Below are positions 1-6,312 of a stretch of DNA of 6,420 nucleotides, piece by piece; within the stretch, counting starts at the first letter, position 1; every line of letters starts with the position of its first letter. The notes under the pieces are model-generated. The model saw only the letters and a program-made list of their open reading frames with translations, searched no databases and was not told where the DNA came from. A program made the translations under genes and the position numbers. The stretch is taken from NCBI GenBank assembly GCA_020048935.1, contig JAIFLS010000228.1, positions 1-6,420 on the forward strand. The letters run 5' to 3'. The stretch is from a bacterium. Lineage in GTDB: Bacteria > Verrucomicrobiota > Kiritimatiellia > UBA8416.

Positions 1-2
1 CT

Positions 3-1724
3 TACATGGATCCACGTCTTTTTCCGACTAGGACAAATTCGTTTCTTTCCGCCACATCAAACAACGGAAAGTCGATCGGACCGGAAGTTGGGTTTGGTTT
101 CGTCATGGGTGAATTCCATGGCGAGCAGGTTCTGGTGATCAAGACCGCGAATGGCAACCGCTCGTTGAACTGGGATTTCCGTCCGCCTTCCAGCGGCCGA
201 TCCGAGCCGCCAAGTGAGTGGGAAGGGCTGGAGTACAGCCTGATGGTCAAGGGTGTCCGTGAGACGCTCGACAAGATAGCCGAGATCGTGCCCGGCTACG
301 CGGGCCAGGGGTATGAGATTGCCGGATTCGGCTGGTTCCAGGGGCACAAGGACAGCGGTTCCACCAAGGAAGCGTACGAGCAGAATCTGGTCAACCTGAT
401 CAACGATCTGCGCAAGGAGTTCAACGCGCCGAAGATGCGGGCGGTGGTTGCCACGGTTGGTTTTCACGGATATCGCCTGGCTCAAGGGCCATGGAAGGGC
501 GTCTGGGAGGCCCAGATGGCCGTTGGCGATCCCAAGCAGCATCCTGAGTTTGCCGGTACGGTGGCATCGGTGGATACCCGCGATTTCTGGCGTGAAGTGG
601 CCGAATCGCCGCGTGGACAGGATTACCATTACAACCGCAACCCCGAGACCTATCTGCTGACCGGCGAGGCGATGGGGCGAGCGATGGTGCGTATGCTGGG
701 CGGCGAGGCAGAGGCGATCCCGAAGTCGGACCGTGAAGCCAGGAACGCTGCCGCGATGGCCGCCGAGGCGGCAAAGCCGGTGCCGACGGAGGAGCAGGAA
801 GCCGCTTCGCTGGCGGCTGTCAAGCCGATGCTGCTGGACGGAATGCTTGAAGCCTTCGTCACCAATCCGCGCAATCAGTCGGCATTGCAGGAAATCATCA
901 AGGGCATAGCCAAACCGGCCAAATTGCCCGATTATCTGGAAGACATGCTGGATGATACCGTGGCGTATTTCCAGGTGGCCGGGATTGATGCGTACGACTG
1001 GAAGCCGTTTGGTGGGAACATGAAGGAGGCCACGTGGGATTACGTCGGCTTTGATTTGCCGAACAGCCCGTACAAGCAGAGTGCGGCAGCCGCTTCTGCC
1101 GGTGAGGTAGGTGAGGACCAGAATGCCGAGGAACAACCCGCTGCCAAGCCGAAGGGTGGGAAAAATGCGCCCGCTCCTCTCGAGATAACCCTGCCGTCCG
1201 GCATGGAGAACTGGTTCATGCCGGAATTCGACACGAAAAAGGCTGGATGGAAGAGTGGTCCGGCTCCCTTTAGTGTTAAGTATGATGAAATGGTGCCGAC
1301 GAATTTAGCCTGGATTGCCAAGTATCCGCTCTATCCCCTGAAGCGCCCGCTTCCCAAAACAGTCGTCGAGAACGACGTCCTGTTGATGCGGGGAACGTTT
1401 GACATCCCGGCGCTCAAGGATGGCTACCGCTACCGGATCAGGGTTAACGGCAGTGTCCATGAGAATTCCGGTGAGGGCTATGCGATTTATGTCAACGGGA
1501 AATTACTGGCAGAGGTCAAGAACGGGGTGACGGGCTGGCGTAAACAAGGGTTGCGCGGCAGTCATGTATGGACCGATTTCCGTGACGAATTCAAGGGCGG
1601 CAAGGTGACGATCGCCGTGGCTAATTTCCCGATGAGCAATTGGACGCCTGGTGATAATATCCCGATAATGGCGCCGTTGAGCGTCTGGGTGGAGGAAATG
1701 AAGCTGCCCTCCCTGGGAGACTAG
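3..1724 (+). CDS. Sialate O-acetylesterase-like (SASA) carbohydrate esterase, 5'-truncated by the window edge
   Basis: Predicted SGNH-type esterase that removes acetyl groups from sugars in complex glycans; probably exported, but the N-terminus and any signal peptide lie outside the window. The frame is open to the left edge, so the ATG at position 6 is probably internal. Counting from it (572 residues), the visible SASA core runs to about residue 235. It contains SIGPEVGFG (23-31), the GFGWFQGHKD block (107-116) and DYHYN (206-210), where H208 is the likely catalytic histidine, followed by a helix (TGEAMGRAMVRML). The N-terminal GQSN-type block with the nucleophilic serine is not visible. 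Residues 240-310 are Ala/Glu-rich and probably helical. Residues 357-393 form an Ala/Pro/Lys linker. Residues 400-565 are rich in beta-strand and Trp/Gly and look like a sandwich or carbohydrate-binding module. It ends convergently with the HD-GYP gene. Family call is firm; substrate is not known. Confidence 0.85.
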   Translation, partial: YMDPRLFPTRTNSFLSATSNNGKSIGPEVGFGFVMGEFHGEQVLVIKTANGNRSLNWDFRPPSSGRSEPPSEWEGLEYSLMVKGVRETLDKIAEIVPGYAGQGYEIAGFGWFQGHKDSGSTKEAYEQNLVNLINDLRKEFNAPKMRAVVATVGFHGYRLAQGPWKGVWEAQMAVGDPKQHPEFAGTVASVDTRDFWREVAESPRGQDYHYNRNPETYLLTGEAMGRAMVRMLGGEAEAIPKSDREARNAAAMAAEAAKPVPTEEQEAASLAAVKPMLLDGMLEAFVTNPRNQSALQEIIKGIAKPAKLPDYLEDMLDDTVAYFQVAGIDAYDWKPFGGNMKEATWDYVGFDLPNSPYKQSAAAASAGEVGEDQNAEEQPAAKPKGGKNAPAPLEITLPSGMENWFMPEFDTKKAGWKSGPAPFSVKYDEMVPTNLAWIAKYPLYPLKRPLPKTVVENDVLLMRGTFDIPALKDGYRYRIRVNGSVHENSGEGYAIYVNGKLLAEVKNGVTGWRKQGLRGSHVWTDFRDEFKGGKVTIAVANFPMSNWTPGDNIPIMAPLSVWVEEMKLPSLGD

Positions 1725-1739
1725 GCCCGGTATGCAGCA

Positions 1740-2969
1740 CTAATGGTCGGGGTAGCGTTCGGCGATGTTATGGATCGTATCCACGCATTCGAAGAAGGTC
1801 TCGACCATCTCGGGGTCGAAGTGCTTTCCTGAACAGGTCTTGAGCTCCTCGAGGACGTCTCCCTCGTCCCACTTCTCCTTATACGACCGCTTGGAGCTCA
1901 GGGCGTCGTAGACATCGGCGAGCGCGACGAGACGGCCGAAGACCGGGATCTCGTCGCCCTTCTTGGGGCGCGGCGTGCCGTCGCTGTTCTCGTAGCCAGG
2001 GATCACCCTCGCGTCGAGGGGGGTGATGTGGCCCGGATAGCCCGTGCCGTCCCACTTCTCGTGGTGGTTCAGGGCGACCACGGCAGCGGCTTCGTCGAAC
2101 TCCGAGAATTGCTCCGTGAAGAGCCGTGCGCCCATGTACGTGTGCTGCTTCATGATCTCGCGTTCAGAGTCGTCGAGCCGTGCCGGTTTTTTCAGGATCG
2201 CATCCGTGATGGCAACCTTGCCCACGTCGTGGAGCATCGCTGCCATGCGCAGGATGTCGCGGTTCTTTTCGAGAAGGTCTTGGGGCACGCCTCGCTTGCC
2301 CGCCCAGAGCTCGTAGATGGCCACGGAATAGGCGGCCACGCGGTTCACATGCGCGCCGGTCTCCTTCGGATCCCGGAGCTCCGCCATACTGATGGTGCGC
2401 AGTATCATGGCGCGCGTCATCTGGGCCCGCTCGATAGCTACCCCCGCCATGTTGGCGAAGTGCATGATGAACGGCTCGTCCTTCTTCGAGAACGCGGTGA
2501 CCTTGCCCGTGCCGTTCTTGGCGTTGATGAGCTGCAGCACGCCGATGGTCTGCCCTCGGTTGGTCTTGAGGGGGAGGGTCAGCATGGACTGGGTGAGGTA
2601 ACCCGAGAGGTCGTCGAACTTCCGGTTGAAGGAAAAGGGAAGCGTCGTGGACAGCTTGTACACATCGGGGATGTTCAGCATCTCGCCGGTGTTCGCCACG
2701 TAGCCGGCGATGGTCTGATTGCTGATTGGCATTGTGAAGGTCGCATAGATCAGCTTCTTGCCGGGCTGCCGCTGCTGGAGCGTGGTGTTCTGCGTGTACG
2801 TGAACTTCAGCTTGTCGTCTTCCTTCACGTAGATCGTGCCCGCGTCGGCGTTTACGAGCATCCGCGCTTCCTTCAGGATGCACTCGAGCAGCACGTCCAG
2901 ATCCTTGATCTGCGTGATCTCGATGCCGAGTGACACGATCTTCACTAATTTCTGTTTCTCGGTCAGCAT
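1740..2969 (-). CDS. GAF domain / HD-GYP domain protein, predicted cyclic-di-GMP phosphodiesterase
   Basis: Complete 409-residue cytoplasmic signalling protein, with no membrane segment or signal peptide. Residues about 8-185 form a GAF-type sensor domain (LVNADAGTIYV near 38-48; LQLINAKNG near 145-153). Residues about 190-400 form the HD-GYP domain, which in this family hydrolyses cyclic-di-GMP at a di- or tri-metal site. Visible family residues are LHDVGK with H247/D248 and K251, H276, the HHEKWDGTGYP block (H302, H303, G310-Y311-P312) and D352 in ALADVYDAL. E203 and H207 (PKETGAHVNRV) sit where an extra metal ligand pair occurs in some members. The loop between GYP and IPVFGRL is about 20 residues longer than the short GL-rich linker usual here. 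It lacks a receiver domain, so it is not a standard response regulator. The ATG at 2969 has AGGA 7 bases upstream but also a promoter -10 element at the same place. It has its own promoter and is convergent with the esterase gene. Confidence 0.95.
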   Translation of the reverse strand: MLTEKQKLVKIVSLGIEITQIKDLDVLLECILKEARMLVNADAGTIYVKEDDKLKFTYTQNTTLQQRQPGKKLIYATFTMPISNQTIAGYVANTGEMLNIPDVYKLSTTLPFSFNRKFDDLSGYLTQSMLTLPLKTNRGQTIGVLQLINAKNGTGKVTAFSKKDEPFIMHFANMAGVAIERAQMTRAMILRTISMAELRDPKETGAHVNRVAAYSVAIYELWAGKRGVPQDLLEKNRDILRMAAMLHDVGKVAITDAILKKPARLDDSEREIMKQHTYMGARLFTEQFSEFDEAAAVVALNHHEKWDGTGYPGHITPLDARVIPGYENSDGTPRPKKGDEIPVFGRLVALADVYDALSSKRSYKEKWDEGDVLEELKTCSGKHFDPEMVETFFECVDTIHNIAERYPDH

Positions 2970-2975
2970 GTTTTA

Positions 2976-3004
2976 ATCCTACCCCTGGTGGAGCGGCTTG
3001 TCAA
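2976..3004 (-). promoter_or_regulatory. Sigma70-type promoter for the HD-GYP gene
   Basis: On the minus strand there is a perfect -35 hexamer TTGACA (3004-2999), a 17-base spacer and a -10 hexamer TAGGAT (2981-2976). The -10 matches TATAAT at four of six positions, including the key first, second and last bases. The predicted transcription start, 7 bases past the -10 end, is the A of the ATG at 2969. The spacing is ideal; activity is inferred. The same TAGGA can also be read as a Shine-Dalgarno sequence if transcription starts further upstream. Confidence 0.5.
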
Positions 3005-3022
3005 TTCGGCTGCGGACGCGCC

Positions 3023-3046
3023 CGAAAGCCATTTCGAAAGCCGTTT
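3023..3046. repeat. Tandem 12-bp direct repeat in the divergent intergenic region
   Basis: Two adjacent copies of CGAAAGCC(A/G)TTT lie at 3023-3034 and 3035-3046, identical at 11 of 12 positions. They sit between the divergent HD-GYP and 528-residue genes, about 20 bases upstream of the predicted -35 of the HD-GYP gene. A tandem repeat here could be a regulator binding site, but chance cannot be excluded. No regulator gene is in the window. Confidence 0.35.
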
Positions 3047-3133
3047 CCTCTTTTGCCATTGCCATTTACGGGATGCGTCTGCTACCGTCGGTACGTTTTG
3101 TGATCGCGGGGTCTGTCTTTCAGGAATCAATCT

Positions 3134-4720
3134 ATGCAAAGTGAACTATACACTGTTCCGGCGACGGTGATCGAGTGCCAGCTTGCGGGTTATCTCGGCG
3201 TCAAGGTTGAAAAGGTTCCGGAGTCGTATAACGCCGGTTACTCGATGTACGTCGCGGCCTGGCCCCTTGTGGAGACCTATCCGGGTGCGCGCTTCCAGAC
3301 CGGGCTGTTCGGCACCTGGATGTTCGCCCAGAATGACGGGCCGCTGCCCGACCGCAAGTTGTACAGCGATATCGAGGGCGGGCTGGGATGGTGGCGTGAC
3401 ACCCGCTTCGCGACCGAGACGCCCAAATTCATCATGGGGGGCGTGGCCCTGGACTTCGTCGCCTGGGCCAACGGACCCGGTGCCGGCAAGGGCCGTGACT
3501 GGGACAAGCCAACCGGGCTCTATGGCGTGGCGCAGCTCAGCCCCTGGGTGCTGTGGCCACCGGATGGGTTGAATCTCAAGCAGGGAACCTGTGGCGAATT
3601 GTGGGGCTATGGCTACCTGTCGCTGCCTCTGATCACGCCCAAGGCCACCACGGCGGGGCAGCCCGTGCCTACCGGCGGCAACTGCTGGACGCTGTTCCTG
3701 AACACTGGCAACTTCAAGGGCCCGGTGGCATTCTTCACCCCCTATTTTTTCTCAAGCGTGACTGCCGGGGATCCGTCGCTGGCTGGCCTGTTCCTGGATG
3801 CGCGTCCAAGCCGCCCCAATCGCCAGATCCAGATGGAAACGCAGTACATCCCCGCGGCGCATGCAACGGACAGCCGGGGTGACCGCTATGCCCGGATCGC
3901 GCCCACCTCCTTTCCCGGTGGCTTGCCGGACGAATCCGCGTTATTGCATCGGCCCACGGTCTACAACAGTAAGGCCCTCCGGGAGGGTGTCGCGGCATGG
4001 CTGGACGGCGACGGTCCTCCGGTAAGCGGTGTGCTGAACATCGAGGGCGCGACCGAGCAGGCCGTTGTCGGGGAAAGCCTGGCGTGCTGGGCCATCTTTG
4101 ATTTCGGTACCCCCAGGGACGACCGTCCTCTGCTGGATTGGAAGTCCATCACGACCGGTGCAGCGCTGGATAAGGAAACCTTTGTCTACCGCTGGAACGA
4201 GGCCTTGTGCAAACCCGCCGGGCAGGGGCCGTTAGTCACGTTGCCCGAGTACTACCGGCTGGTAGGCGGCAAAGATGCGAAGCCGCGATGGGTGCCCGTG
4301 CCGCCAGCCGACGTGCCGGCGGAAACCCGCCTGGTCGAAGTCGATTTCGCGACGCGAGGACGCACGTCGAACGAGCCCTACGTCACGCCGGATTCCCCTG
4401 AAAGCTGCTGGAAAACGCCGGGACCGGTGGCGGGGCCTTTCACCGCCAGGCCGGGTGATGGTTCCACGGTGATCTATTACTGGTACCGCTTCGCCGACCA
4501 GCCAGCCCTCTTGAACGCGGACTTGTCGGACGCCGAGCGCGAGGAGTTGCAGTGCCGCGTGGAAAAAATCCACCGGCAATGGCGCAAGGACCTTGAGTAC
4601 CTGCCTCCTCCGCAGACCGGTAAATTGGCGGATATCGATTCCGCCCTCATCGTGACGCCACCAAAGGGACTCGAGGCCGGATACGTCCCGATTGTGACGT
4701 GGCAGGGCATTGCTGACTAA
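3134..4720 (+). CDS. Unrecognised 528-residue protein
   Basis: I do not recognise a family for this gene. It is a long ORF starting at an ATG with AGGA 8 bases upstream (3122-3125). An in-frame stop at 3101-3103 and no better start in between support this choice. There is no signal peptide and no membrane segment, so it is probably cytoplasmic. Residues 1-250 are unusually rich in Trp, Tyr, Phe, Gly and Pro (for example GLFGTWMFAQNDG at 57-69 and LYGVAQLSPWVLWPP at 129-143), suggesting a beta-rich fold. A middle part, 270-350, includes NIEGATEQAVVGESLACWAIF (about 302-322). The C-terminal part has a charged helix (LSDAEREELQCRVEKIHRQW, 464-483) followed by a compact, Pro-rich tail with SALIVTPPKGLEAGYVPIVT (503-522). 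Seven cysteines are scattered with no obvious metal motif. I see no catalytic signature. It is co-directional with the URO-D and beta-mannosidase genes, a weak hint of a role in glycan or methyl-group metabolism. Confidence 0.8.
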   Translation: MQSELYTVPATVIECQLAGYLGVKVEKVPESYNAGYSMYVAAWPLVETYPGARFQTGLFGTWMFAQNDGPLPDRKLYSDIEGGLGWWRDTRFATETPKFIMGGVALDFVAWANGPGAGKGRDWDKPTGLYGVAQLSPWVLWPPDGLNLKQGTCGELWGYGYLSLPLITPKATTAGQPVPTGGNCWTLFLNTGNFKGPVAFFTPYFFSSVTAGDPSLAGLFLDARPSRPNRQIQMETQYIPAAHATDSRGDRYARIAPTSFPGGLPDESALLHRPTVYNSKALREGVAAWLDGDGPPVSGVLNIEGATEQAVVGESLACWAIFDFGTPRDDRPLLDWKSITTGAALDKETFVYRWNEALCKPAGQGPLVTLPEYYRLVGGKDAKPRWVPVPPADVPAETRLVEVDFATRGRTSNEPYVTPDSPESCWKTPGPVAGPFTARPGDGSTVIYYWYRFADQPALLNADLSDAEREELQCRVEKIHRQWRKDLEYLPPPQTGKLADIDSALIVTPPKGLEAGYVPIVTWQGIAD

Positions 4721-4737
4721 CAAGGAAGGAAATCATC

Positions 4738-4818
4738 ATGATGCTCCAGATCGGTTCTTCAATTGTGGAGTTCCGTTCGTTCCATTGCCTGTTCTGCATG
4801 GCGATCATGCACGCTTAG
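4738..4818 (+). CDS. Possible 26-residue small ORF with a strong ribosome binding site
   Basis: The ORF MMLQIGSSIVEFRSFHCLFC... starts 17 bases after the preceding stop. AAGGAAGGA (4722-4730), one of the best Shine-Dalgarno sequences in the window, lies 7 bases before the tandem ATGATG. The peptide is hydrophobic, with two Cys in HCLFC, and stops at TAG 4816-4818. The start lies in a 10-bp perfect palindrome, CATCATGATG (4734-4743). It may be a genuine small protein, a leader peptide for the URO-D gene, or the remnant of a decayed gene that kept its start. Nothing in the sequence decides between these, and an ORF this short can occur by chance. Confidence 0.3.
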   Translation: MMLQIGSSIVEFRSFHCLFCMAIMHA

Positions 4819-4932
4819 TGTGCCGCAATTCATGATGGTGGCTGTCGCAAAGAGCGGGTTTCGTGATGTAGGGTGTTCGCGTAGGCTTCTGCGCCTGGAG
4901 ACGGCAGGGCTGTTAAACAGGAAAGGAAATAT

Positions 4933-6090
4933 ATGAGTAAGATGACGAATCGGGAACGAGCGCTGGCGGTTTTGCGTTATCAACCCTATGACCGGATGCC
5001 GATCGTGCATTTCGGCTATTGGCACGAGACGCTGCAGAAGTGGGCGGCAGAAGGCCACATCTCCGAAGCATTGGTCAAAGCCCACGGCGACGGCAATCCG
5101 GCCGATTATGAACTGAACGCCATGCTGGGCTGGGACTTCAACTGGCAATGCATGTTCTACCCGAACTATAGTCTTAGGCCGGGCTTCGAGCGCAAGGTCA
5201 TCAAGACCCTTGAGGACGGCACGCAACATGTGATGAATCACGATGGTGTGGTATTATGCCAGAAGCCGGGGGCTGGCAGTATCCCGGCGGAGATCAGCCA
5301 CACACTCACCGATCGTAAAAGCTGGGACGAGCAGTACAAGTTCCGCTACACCTGGGATGAAAAGCGGGTCATGGGCGGCCGCGCGTTGGTCAATGACAAG
5401 ATGGTTCCGTTCACGGAAGGTGGACTTGAATTCCTGAAGGCAGGCGAGCGCGATTATCTCTATGGACTGCACGCGGGTAGCTTGTTCGGAAATATCCGCA
5501 ACATCGTCGGTGTCGAGGGCAGTAGCTACATCTATTGCGATGATGAAGTCCTTTACGACGAGATCATCAACACCAACGCCGAGCTTTGCTATCGGAACGT
5601 GAAATGCGCCCTGGAAAGTGGTGCCAAGTTCGACTTCCTACATTTCTGGGAGGACATCTGCTTCAAGAACGGGCCGCTGGTGATCCCGTCGGTATTCGAC
5701 GAGAAGGTCGGTCCGCATTACAAGCGCATCACCGACCTGGCCAGTGCATATGGTCTCGATATCGTCTCGCTGGACTGCGACGGGATGATCGACTCCCTGA
5801 TCCCGACATGGCTCTCGAACGGGGTCAACACCATGTTCCCGATCGAGGTCGGCACCTGGGATGCCAGCATCGCCCCGTGGCGCGCGCAATACGGCAAATC
5901 ACTGCGCGGGGTCGGCGGGATGAACAAGAACGTCTTTGCCCGCGGCCGGGCGGCGGTAGATGCGGAAGTCGCCCGCCTGCGTGATCTGGTCGAACTCGGC
6001 GGTTACATTCCCTGTCCGGATCACCGGCTGCCTCCGGACGCCGAATGGGACCTGGTGAAATACTATTGCGAGAAAATGCGGAACGGGTAG
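4933..6090 (+). CDS. URO-D family protein, probable methyltransferase-like member
   Basis: Complete 385-residue cytoplasmic protein of the uroporphyrinogen decarboxylase superfamily, expected to adopt a TIM barrel. Family marks are the N-terminal NRERALAVLRYQPYDRMPI (6-24), FDFLHFWEDICFKNGPLVIP (233-252), the PHYKRI block (261-266), the DCDGMIDSLIP region (281-291), and GGMNKNVFARG (328-338) leading to GGYIPCPDHRLPPD (356-369). The divergent sequence and the C-terminal CPDH make it more like the MtaA/CmuA-type corrinoid-dependent methyltransferase branch than a heme-pathway HemE; no heme genes are nearby. C282 and C361/H364 are candidate zinc ligands, but the usual His-x-Cys pair is not intact (D281-C282 instead). 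No corrinoid-binding protein or partner methyltransferase is in the window, so methyl donor and acceptor are unknown. AGGAAAGGA (4919-4927) lies 5 bases before the chosen ATG; a second in-frame ATG at 4942 is less well placed. Confidence 0.88.
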   Translation: MSKMTNRERALAVLRYQPYDRMPIVHFGYWHETLQKWAAEGHISEALVKAHGDGNPADYELNAMLGWDFNWQCMFYPNYSLRPGFERKVIKTLEDGTQHVMNHDGVVLCQKPGAGSIPAEISHTLTDRKSWDEQYKFRYTWDEKRVMGGRALVNDKMVPFTEGGLEFLKAGERDYLYGLHAGSLFGNIRNIVGVEGSSYIYCDDEVLYDEIINTNAELCYRNVKCALESGAKFDFLHFWEDICFKNGPLVIPSVFDEKVGPHYKRITDLASAYGLDIVSLDCDGMIDSLIPTWLSNGVNTMFPIEVGTWDASIAPWRAQYGKSLRGVGGMNKNVFARGRAAVDAEVARLRDLVELGGYIPCPDHRLPPDAEWDLVKYYCEKMRNG

Positions 6091-6131
6091 ACATCCGGCC
6101 ACAGGGGGGATTACGAGGGAGGAAACTTATT

Positions 6132-6258
6132 TGTAGCCCAGTCGCGCCGCGACTGAGGCAGCGGGGATGAGCGTGCGGTTACGCAAACCAGCGTGCTTGC
6201 GCCAACCAACCGTTTGCTTACAACGCCGGAGCCGCACTCGCGGCGCGAGTGGGCTACA
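6132..6258. repeat. REP-like inverted doublet (BIME-type, GTAG-flanked palindromes)
   Basis: Two 21-base arms, 6132-6152 and 6238-6258, are inverted copies matching at 20 of 21 positions, and weaker complementarity continues inward (11 of 17 next bases; GCAAAC 6183-6188 with GTTTGC 6212-6217). Each end also holds its own palindrome: CAGTCGCG-C-CGCGACTG at 6139-6155 and CACTCGCG-G-CGCGAGTG at 6235-6251. Each palindrome is preceded on its outer side by GTAG (6133-6136 on plus; CTAC 6254-6257 read on minus). That tetranucleotide at the foot of a stem-loop is the known mark of REP sequences mobilised by RAYT (TnpA-REP) transposases. There is no transposase here and no T-tract. The transcript could fold into one long hairpin between the URO-D and mannosidase genes and affect mRNA end-points. 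Genome-wide copy number cannot be judged from this window. Confidence 0.75.
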
Positions 6259-6312
6259 TGAGGGAGAGCGAATTTCAATAGCGGGCGGCAATAACAGAAG
6301 GATGAACAGACT

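Noticed and set aside
57..1136. 359-codon ORF on the minus strand inside the esterase gene
   Set aside because: It is antisense to a clearly recognisable SASA protein, and its translation has the Arg/His/Leu-rich look of a shadow frame with no known motif.
1709..1719. CTCCC-T-GGGAG as a possible terminator for the esterase gene
   Set aside because: The loop would be a single base, it lies inside the coding sequence, and no T-tract follows.
2028..2933. 301-codon ORF on the plus strand opposite the HD-GYP gene
   Set aside because: The minus-strand frame carries all HD-GYP and GAF motifs. The plus-strand product is a low-complexity Val/His/Leu/Arg/Gly-rich shadow.
2988..3170. 60-codon plus-strand ORF across the divergent intergenic region
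   Set aside because: It overlaps the start of the 528-residue gene in another frame, lacks a ribosome binding site and has no recognisable features.
4232..4723. 163-codon minus-strand ORF at the end of the 528-residue gene
   Set aside because: It is antisense, Arg-rich, without motifs, and overlaps a well-started plus-strand frame that runs on for 1.6 kb.
4795..4811. TGCAT/ATGCA inverted repeat as a regulatory hairpin
   Set aside because: Five-base AT-containing arms with a 7-base loop are expected by chance and would be unstable.
6132..6258. The inverted repeat as a CRISPR unit or intrinsic terminator
   Set aside because: There are only two inverted copies rather than direct repeats with spacers, and no T-tract follows the stem.
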